From assembly GCA_026914155.1 (NCBI GenBank), contig JAPPGH010000004.1, positions 1 to 43,333 on the forward strand: a stretch of DNA of 43,333 nucleotides, given 5' to 3'. The notes beneath the pieces are model-generated. The model was not told the DNA's origin and did not search any database. It was given only the letters and a program-made list of their open reading frames with translations. The DNA comes from Candidatus Palauibacter rhopaloidicola (GTDB lineage: Bacteria; Gemmatimonadota; Gemmatimonadetes; Palauibacterales; Palauibacteraceae). Of the stretch, positions 38,633 through 43,333 are shown piece after piece; position 1 is the first letter of the stretch, and every line of letters starts with the position of its first letter. The position numbers and the translations under genes were made by a program.

Positions 38633-39331
38633 GTGATTGCGAATGACAAACGACTCGCACGTTCGATTCGCTGGTTGCAAGGCTACGCCGCGTTGATGAC
38701 CGTCGCACTGGTCGTGCTCTTCGTCAGAAGCGGGGCGGCTACGGACGATGTAATCAGAGCCCAGGGGCTGATCATCGAGGACGCGGCCGGGCGCGAACGA
38801 ATCCTCATCGGCGCCCCGATCCCGGAGGCCCCCGACCGCGTGCGCACCGATGAAGCCCGGGTGCGGGAGGTCTGGGGACCCGGATTCCCTGACGCCTACA
38901 TGGACTTCTACCGGGACTACAGCCACGAGACGAACGGCATGCTCATCCTGAGCGAGGAGGGGTTTGATCGCCTCGTCGTCGGGGATCCGCTACCCGATCC
39001 GAACATCGGCAAGCGGATCGCACCGAGCACGGGCATGGTGATCAACGACGCCAATGGGTTCGAGCGGATGGGGTACGGCGTGAAGCCTATGGACGGCCGC
39101 TATCGGGTCAGTCTCGGTCTCGACACGGATCGTATCCAGGAGGGTCTGATCTTGATCCTGGACGATGATGGCCCACACGGCGTTCTAGTGGGCAGCGGAC
39201 CGGACAGGATCTTCCTCGGCAGCGCGCCGGCCGGACACGGCTGGACGGGCCTTGAAGAGGAGTTTCAGGGACTGCTGGTCCGGCGAGATGGCGAGACCGT
39301 GCATACGTTGAATCTCGCGGCCGACAACTGA
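38633..39331 (+). CDS. Membrane-anchored protein of unknown family, copy 2 (intact)
   Basis: A 232-residue tandem paralog of copy 1. AGGAGG stands 5 bases before a GTG start. It has the same N-terminal helix and soluble domain. The two proteins agree at roughly four of five positions and the DNA is similarly close, so the duplication is recent. It ends GPDRIFLGSAPAGHGWTGLEEEFQGLL...LNLAADN. The repeated motif pattern (LILSEEGFDRLVVGDP, TGMVINDANGFERMGYG, LILDDDGPHGVLVGSGPDRIFLG) suggests a beta-rich, possibly repetitive fold with GD/GFD turns. No known family or catalytic motif is recognised. Confidence 0.75.
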   Translation: MIANDKRLARSIRWLQGYAALMTVALVVLFVRSGAATDDVIRAQGLIIEDAAGRERILIGAPIPEAPDRVRTDEARVREVWGPGFPDAYMDFYRDYSHETNGMLILSEEGFDRLVVGDPLPDPNIGKRIAPSTGMVINDANGFERMGYGVKPMDGRYRVSLGLDTDRIQEGLILILDDDGPHGVLVGSGPDRIFLGSAPAGHGWTGLEEEFQGLLVRRDGETVHTLNLAADN

Positions 39332-39501
39332 CACACAGACTCTTCGCCGGAGCGGAGGCCGGCGATCGTCTCCTCGACCTCCGCTGCCGTCAACACCGGC
39401 CGACCCTCTCGCGGCACCGCGACCACGGTAGAGCTACGCCGTTCAAGTGAGACATCCTGCGGTACAGGATCGGTCTCGATGCTAGTTTCCATGGTAACCA
39501 C
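39265..39501 (-). CDS. Small uncertain ORF divergent from the HigA-type gene
   Basis: A 78-residue frame (GTG at 39501; second Met, ATG, at 39492). The first 50 residues (ETSIETDPVPQDVSLERR, VVAVPREGRPVLTAAEVEETIAGLR) look like a small antitoxin-style protein. The last 25 or so (after GEES) are antisense to the copy 2 gene and are probably not original sequence. Its start lies in the inverted repeat at 39490-39511. It may be a truncated gene. Weak call. Confidence 0.3.
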   Translation of the reverse strand: MVTMETSIETDPVPQDVSLERRSSTVVAVPREGRPVLTAAEVEETIAGLRSGEESVCQLSAARFNVCTVSPSRRTSSP

Positions 39502-39511
39502 TCATACCATG
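39490..39511. promoter_or_regulatory. 7-8-7 inverted repeat upstream of the HigA-type gene
   Basis: CATGGTA-(8)-TACCATG is a perfect inverted repeat between the small minus-strand ORF and the HigA-type gene. It is well placed to be the operator of the HTH antitoxin. Confidence 0.5.
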
Positions 39512-39557
39512 CCGGGTGCCGCCGATCAAAGTTTGACACTGAAGGGGAGGACCGACC

Positions 39558-39845
39558 ATGGCCATGCACGATCCGCCGCATCCGGGGGGCATCGTGAGGC
39601 GGCAGTGCCTCGAGCCGCTGGGTCTGACCGTGACGCGGGCGGCCGAGGGCCTGGGCGTCACCCGGCAAGCGCTCTCGGAGTTGTTGAACGGGCGCACGGG
39701 GGTATCGGTCGAGATGGCGATCCGGCTGTCGAAGGCCTTCGGTTCGACCCCCGAGACGTGGCTGGGGATGCAGATGGCGTACGATCTCTGGCAGGCGCGC
39801 GGCCGCGCGGGCGAAATCAGGGTGGAACGCTTTGTAGCGGTATGA
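39558..39845 (+). CDS. higA: HigA-family addiction-module antitoxin (orphan)
   Basis: A 95-residue HTH_XRE protein with the HigA signature: HPGGIVRRQCLEPLGLTVTRAAEGLGVTRQALSELLNGRTGVSVEMAIRLSKAFGSTPETWLGMQ. The helix-turn-helix lies at about 25-60. AAGGGGAGG precedes the ATG. The usual toxin partner HigB (RelE-like) should sit directly upstream on the same strand, but the 226 bases before it hold no such gene, and none lies immediately downstream. It is probably a solitary antitoxin or the remnant of a pair. Confidence 0.85.
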   Translation: MAMHDPPHPGGIVRRQCLEPLGLTVTRAAEGLGVTRQALSELLNGRTGVSVEMAIRLSKAFGSTPETWLGMQMAYDLWQARGRAGEIRVERFVAV

Positions 39846-39885
39846 CCGACCTCGTACCGCTGCCAGACGAACGGCGGCTACTTCC

Positions 39886-41022
39886 CTAACGTTCCTCGGA
39901 CGAGGGGCTGGCCAGAGAATTCGTCACCGCGAGAGCCATCACCGGGTAGAGTGTCCCGGTATACGTGATGAAGTGCCATGTCTCCGTATTGAGTGACTTC
40001 GTCCACCAGCGGCCCGATTCTCTCTGGTTCCGCTTGAGCCACTCGACGCCTCGCTGCACGGCCGGGTGCGATGGCGCCACCCCCGCGGACGACAGCACTA
40101 CCACCGCCAGACCGGTCTGGTGGCCATCGCTCGCGGGGTCGCCGAAGTCCGCCTCGGCTCGCAGGCGTTCCGCGCGGTTGCCCCGGCCCCACTCCTCGGG
40201 CTGAGCGAACGAGCGGATCGACCATCCGCCGTCGGGGCGCTGACGGTCCAGGATCGTCCGGACGATGTCCTGCTTCTGGTCGGCGCTGATCAGGCCGGGG
40301 AGATGCCGGTCCGCCCAGAGCAGCGCCACGCGCGCGTAGTCATGGGGAGGAGGGACCCGCCGCAGGTACGCTCGCAGACTCGCGATCTGCCCCTGCAACT
40401 CGGGAGAGGTGGCCTGCTCGAGCCAGCCCGGAGCCAGACCCACGCCCATGGCCGCAACGGTCGCGAGCTGATACGCGTCGGACTCGAAAGGCGGCCACGT
40501 GTCCGGGGAGTGCCAGGCCCCATTGTCGCGCTGAAGGCTGAACATGAGCTGGAGAGCCTGCGCGGTCTCGGGAGACAGCCGCCCGTCCACATGCGCATCC
40601 CAGGATGCCAGAGACGCGGCCAGGTGCACGACCTCCGCCGGGTTCACATCCTGCTGGAGCTCTTCGGGGTCCGCGGCCAGCCTGTCCTGAAGACGCTCCT
40701 CGAGAAAGGCCCGGAAGTCTGCGTCGGGCCGACCCAGGCTCTCAGCGAGTTGCGGACGAAGGATCCCGTACCAACCCGTGGTGTGACACGAGACGCAGCC
40801 GCGGTTGTTCGCCCAGGCCCTGGCTCCATCGTCCAGGTACGTGAGCGCCCGCTCGAGAGACAGGTTCTCCGCAATCGGTTCATCCTCCGACGCCGGCGGA
40901 ATGGAGATCTCTCCGAAGTGATACTGGTACGCGCGGTGGTCGCCCCAGTCCTGCGCGTGAAGGTCGGAGCCGAGAAGCGAAATCCCAACGAACAGTCCGA
41001 GTGCGGCGTGCGTGAGTCTCAT
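39886..41022 (-). CDS. Exported prenyltransferase/squalene-oxidase-repeat protein with CxxCH heme motif
   Basis: A 378-residue protein with a Sec signal (residues about 5-22, LHAQ). A single c-type heme motif CVSCH is at 76-80, before TTGWYGILRP. The rest is alpha-alpha barrel repeats like those of squalene-hopene cyclases and prenyltransferases, with QW-like pieces SLQRDNGAWH, DRQRPDGGWS and RNQRESGRWW. No DxDD cyclase motif is seen, so it is unlikely to cyclise squalene. Exported location and heme motif suggest an electron-transfer or sensor function. I chose the ATG at 41022 over a TTG at 41034. Confidence 0.78.
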   Translation of the reverse strand: MRLTHAALGLFVGISLLGSDLHAQDWGDHRAYQYHFGEISIPPASEDEPIAENLSLERALTYLDDGARAWANNRGCVSCHTTGWYGILRPQLAESLGRPDADFRAFLEERLQDRLAADPEELQQDVNPAEVVHLAASLASWDAHVDGRLSPETAQALQLMFSLQRDNGAWHSPDTWPPFESDAYQLATVAAMGVGLAPGWLEQATSPELQGQIASLRAYLRRVPPPHDYARVALLWADRHLPGLISADQKQDIVRTILDRQRPDGGWSIRSFAQPEEWGRGNRAERLRAEADFGDPASDGHQTGLAVVVLSSAGVAPSHPAVQRGVEWLKRNQRESGRWWTKSLNTETWHFITYTGTLYPVMALAVTNSLASPSSEER

Positions 41023-41034
41023 GGCCGAGCGCAA

Positions 41035-41158
41035 TCCCAGGAGGTTCTCGTGCTGGAGCTACAGCCATCGTAAACACCCGTTTGCCGCCATGCAAAGGCA
41101 TGCGCGAGGGCGTGGCTCGTCGCGGAGGACGGGGCCGTTTGAGGCGGGGCCGCGCGTT
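41035..41158. other. Spacer between propeller and heme-repeat genes
   Basis: A 124-base spacer between two same-strand genes. Two direct GGGGCCG copies are present, but no clear terminator or promoter. Confidence 0.3.
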
Positions 41159-42409
41159 CTACCGAGGTAGCCGGAAGCGGAGAGCGACGACCGAGTGCAC
41201 GTCCGTCACCGGGTCGATGACGACACCGACGATGGTGTCGTCGCCGAAGAACGGCGGCGGATCCGACAGCAGCGGGGCCGGGACGACGACGGTGCCCGCG
41301 TGGCGTCCGTCATACTCCAGCACATCGAAGTGCCGTGACGAGGCCATGCCTTCCGGGGGCCAGCGCTCCACCCAGATGCGGTCGGAGGCACCCGCGTGGA
41401 CGGAGATGAAGGCGGGCAGCGAGTCCGGGATCTCGCCGCTGAGGATCTCCGGCGCGACGTGAACGACTTCATCCAGCGGGACGGGAAGCGAATCGATGCG
41501 CGCCTCGAGCGCTCGCAGGCTGTCCGCGCGTTCGGACCGCGGCACCGCGCGGCGACCTGCGTCCGGGCCGTCGATCGTCCTGAGCGGTTCTCCGTCCCGG
41601 GTAAACTCGTGGAGGCGGTACGTCTCTCCGTCGCCCACGATGATCGTTCCGCGCCCGGTCATGTCCCAGTCCGCGCGGGGGGAGAAGGGAGCGCGATTCA
41701 GTCCATGGACCATTCGGCCGCCGCTCCGGCCGACCCTGTAGAAGGCCGTCCGCTGGCTCGCCAGGTTCCCGAGGCCCGGCACGTGGACGGTGTCGGGCAT
41801 GAGCCCCTCCGGGCCGTACTTCATATAGAAGTATTCCGAAGGTCCGTTCACATAAAGTTGATAGTGCGGATAATGGTAGACGCCGTCGACGAGCCGGGCG
41901 CGCCAGGACTCGGTGTTGTAGTAAGGCGGGATCCTCCACGTCTCGGCCACGGAATCCGGGTACTCCGACGAAGCGCTGGCCGCGAAGGTCGTGATCCGGG
42001 ATCCCCGCACAAACAGCCTTCCCTCTGCTGCGGGCAGGATATCGACCGGCCAGGTGAACTCGCCGGGCCCTTCGCCTTCCCGTCCGAGCCAGGCCATGAA
42101 CTCGCCATCAGGCCCGAAGACTCGAACCGACGGCGTGAGGCGGTCGGCAACATAAATCCGCCCCTGCCGGTCCGCGGCCACGGACGTTACTTCGCCGAAG
42201 ATGTACTCCTCGGCCGCGCCGCCCAATCCCGTATCGCCGATCCGCGTCTCGAGGACCGCGGTGACGGTGTCGGCGGACAAGCTCCGGACGGGGCGGGCGA
42301 CGGCGGCGGACATGCCCGCAATGCCGATCGCCGCGGCAACCAGCCCGGCGGCGATGGTGCTTCGATGCCGGGGGTGCGCGTTGAGGATGGCCAGGATTCT
42401 CTTTTCCAA
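41159..42409 (-). CDS. Membrane-anchored six-bladed beta-propeller protein
   Basis: A 416-residue protein. An N-terminal hydrophobic anchor lies at about 17-38 (STIAAGLVAAAIGIAGMSAAVA). Propeller blades follow, such as EVTSVAADRQGRIYVADRLTPSVRVFGPDGEFMAWLGREGEGPGEFTWPVDI, the typical six-bladed propeller signature of Gemmatimonadota and Acidobacteriota. The start shown is a TTG. The frame stays open upstream to a TAA at 42479-42481 and reads SSPLGQRAHPPLEKRILAIL, which resembles the segment after the peptidase domain of M56/BlaR1-type proteins. The gene may therefore be a remnant fusion or start elsewhere. Function unknown. Confidence 0.7.
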   Translation of the reverse strand: MEKRILAILNAHPRHRSTIAAGLVAAAIGIAGMSAAVARPVRSLSADTVTAVLETRIGDTGLGGAAEEYIFGEVTSVAADRQGRIYVADRLTPSVRVFGPDGEFMAWLGREGEGPGEFTWPVDILPAAEGRLFVRGSRITTFAASASSEYPDSVAETWRIPPYYNTESWRARLVDGVYHYPHYQLYVNGPSEYFYMKYGPEGLMPDTVHVPGLGNLASQRTAFYRVGRSGGRMVHGLNRAPFSPRADWDMTGRGTIIVGDGETYRLHEFTRDGEPLRTIDGPDAGRRAVPRSERADSLRALEARIDSLPVPLDEVVHVAPEILSGEIPDSLPAFISVHAGASDRIWVERWPPEGMASSRHFDVLEYDGRHAGTVVVPAPLLSDPPPFFGDDTIVGVVIDPVTDVHSVVALRFRLPR

Positions 42410-42689
42410 CGGGGGGTGCGCACGCTGGCCCAGCGGACTGGAGGCAGCCCGAATCCGGGCAGGAAATCGTCTAAATGGTTACAGGACTGCATGATCTGCG
42501 CTTCCTGCCTTTAGGCTGGACCTTGCTGGACCGGACCGCGAATGCGGGAAAACACGGACTGAGTGGCGGGAAGCACATGTGTCCGAATAGAAGGGGGTAG
42601 CGCCCTTTCAAGAGGCTACCGTAGGCGATTGCCCCGCTGAACCGGCAAAGCTGGGATTACCGGTTGACGAAGCACCGACCTCCCCACTC
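42410..42689. other. Non-coding or degraded stretch beyond the propeller gene
   Basis: 280 bases without a supported gene. It includes the upstream open extension of the propeller frame (to 42479) and a frame at 42608-42814 whose product is not recognised. Composition is less GC-rich than in the hydrolase operons. Confidence 0.3.
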
Positions 42690-42881
42690 TCAGGCGTCAG
42701 CACCTCGTCCCGAGTAGGGCCGACCAGCGGACTGAAGTGGGTCCCCAAACCAAGGTCGTGCGATAGCCCGCGTTGCATCGCCGGACGAGCTTTCGCCGTA
42801 CCCGAACACCCCACCCTCGCCGTCGTACCGGTAGTCCTTCACGAGGTCGCGGACGGTGACTTCTCGGAGTTCGATGTTCAC
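42690..42881 (-). pseudogene. Truncated DUF262 (GmrS-like) N-terminal fragment
   Basis: A 63-residue frame opening with MNIELREVTVRDLVKDYRYDGEGGVFGYG, which closely resembles the start of DUF262/GmrSD-type proteins (restriction of modified DNA), where an LDIRPPYQRE-type motif should follow. Here the homology stops after FGYG and the next 35 residues (ESSSGDATRAIARPW...) are unrelated, so the gene is truncated. The GTG overlaps the upstream membrane-protein stop (GTGA). Probably a broken defence gene; the catalytic region is absent. Confidence 0.65.
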
Positions 42882-43225
42882 GGTCGTTTCCTATCTCGCT
42901 GTCTTTTCTCCCAATCCTCTTGCAGATCATCCGCTATCACGCGAAGGTCGTGGGCCAAACCTCGTCTCCATTCCTGAGAGTCCCCTTCTATCCAATTCTC
43001 AGGAAATTCTATGGCAAGACCTTGTGCTGGGTCATGGTCCGTGATGTGCACGTTGAACCCAACCATCCGCAGACCTCTGCCTCGGATCGCTGCGTACCTC
43101 TTACGGTCGCGATAGATGCGCCACTTGCGAAACAGCCCTGTGGACGTAGCGATAATCCCAGCGAGAATCAACCCGCCCAGAACTGAGAACACCGCGGTCA
43201 GTGTGATCTTCGTGAATTCCGTCAT
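42878..43225 (-). CDS. Small membrane protein upstream of the DUF262 fragment
   Basis: A 115-residue protein with one N-terminal transmembrane helix (about 8-30, LTAVFSVLGGLILAGIIATSTGLF) and a charged cytoplasmic domain rich in Arg/Lys/Glu. A tail such as AHDLRVIADDLQEDWEKRQRDRKRP is probably helical. The ATG is at 43225; the stop overlaps the DUF262 GTG by 4 bases. It starts 25 bases after the stop of the gene to the right. No family recognised. Local GC is clearly lower than in the metabolic operons. Confidence 0.6.
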   Translation of the reverse strand: MTEFTKITLTAVFSVLGGLILAGIIATSTGLFRKWRIYRDRKRYAAIRGRGLRMVGFNVHITDHDPAQGLAIEFPENWIEGDSQEWRRGLAHDLRVIADDLQEDWEKRQRDRKRP

Positions 43226-43250
43226 GCCTCCGTGTGCCTCGCCCGGTCTT

Positions 43251-43333
43251 TCACGCGTTCCCTCGAAACAGCATCCCGTTCAGCCGCGCCTGCCACTCGT
43301 CCTCGTCCACGACCTCGAAGCGCACCACCTTGC
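43251..43333 (-). CDS. C-terminal tail of a gene entering from the right edge
   Basis: The last 26 codons of a minus-strand gene, ending VVRFEVVDEDEWQARLNGMLFRGNA before TGA at 43251-43253. Too short to assign. It is probably in the same unit as the small membrane protein and DUF262 fragment. Confidence 0.55.
   Translation of the reverse strand, partial: KVVRFEVVDEDEWQARLNGMLFRGNA

Noticed and set aside
41090..41158. Possible terminator hairpin
   Set aside because: The only stem seen is 5 bp, without a T-run.

Overview
This is a GC-rich bacterial chromosome segment. It is packed with exported hydrolases, lipoproteins, six-bladed propellers and small outer-membrane barrels. The mix points to Gemmatimonadota or a close relative: a DUF5916 barrel with a CBM9-like front end, a propeller with a GxGPGEF-type motif, many secreted amidohydrolases, HyuAB and acetamidase-type enzymes. 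That placement is inference from gene content, because no rRNA or universal marker is present. Many genes are coupled by 1-4 base stop/start overlaps (GTGA, ATGA, TGATG), and GTG and TTG starts are frequent.

Layout. 1-609: 3' part of a fatty acid hydroxylase/sterol desaturase family membrane enzyme. 616-6157 (minus): a tightly coupled operon of a lipoprotein D-aminoacylase-like enzyme, a YtcJ-like lipoprotein amidohydrolase and a secreted CehA/McbA-type PHP metallohydrolase. 6285-11126 (plus): a second CehA/McbA enzyme fused to a TolB-like propeller, followed by two coupled bacterial-PH-domain membrane proteins. 11172-13533 (minus): SDR, endonuclease IV and CaiD-like crotonase in one operon. 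13589-17468 (minus): DUF5916 barrel protein and an exported acetamidase/formamidase. 17569-19082 (plus): NHL-type propeller lipoprotein and a DUF1499 protein. 19059-21040 (minus): a visibly AT-richer two-gene module, DUF5131 (three-Cys motif) plus its partner TcmP.

21184-27899 (minus): hyuA, a 71-residue single-span membrane protein, a sodium:solute symporter, hyuB and a DAO-type flavoenzyme. This looks like an uptake and ATP-dependent ring-opening pathway for a hydantoin-like or oxoproline-like compound. 28069-30015 (plus): a Tat-exported CocE/NonD hydrolase. 30106-31091 (minus): two tandem paralogous lipoproteins. 31246-32814 (minus): an exported amidohydrolase with an altered metal motif. 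32977-33666: a small outer-membrane barrel. 33679-33752 (minus): tRNA-Pro(GGG). 33854-36301 (plus): an ArsR-methyltransferase regulator (SahR-like) and ahcY, with a palindromic operator over a probable leaderless start. 36343-37173: another barrel.

37176-43333 is accessory sequence. It holds a BrnT/BrnA-type toxin-antitoxin pair with two operator-like inverted repeats, a tandem pair of membrane-anchored proteins of unknown function (one frameshifted), an orphan HigA-type antitoxin, an exported prenyltransferase-like repeat protein with a c-type heme motif, a propeller protein with an M56-like N-terminus, and a truncated DUF262 gene next to a small membrane protein and the tail of another gene.

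The best candidates for undescribed biology are the DUF5131-TcmP module, the duplicated and frameshifted membrane-anchored family, the heme-motif prenyltransferase-like protein, and the two amidohydrolases that lack the standard HxH metal ligands.
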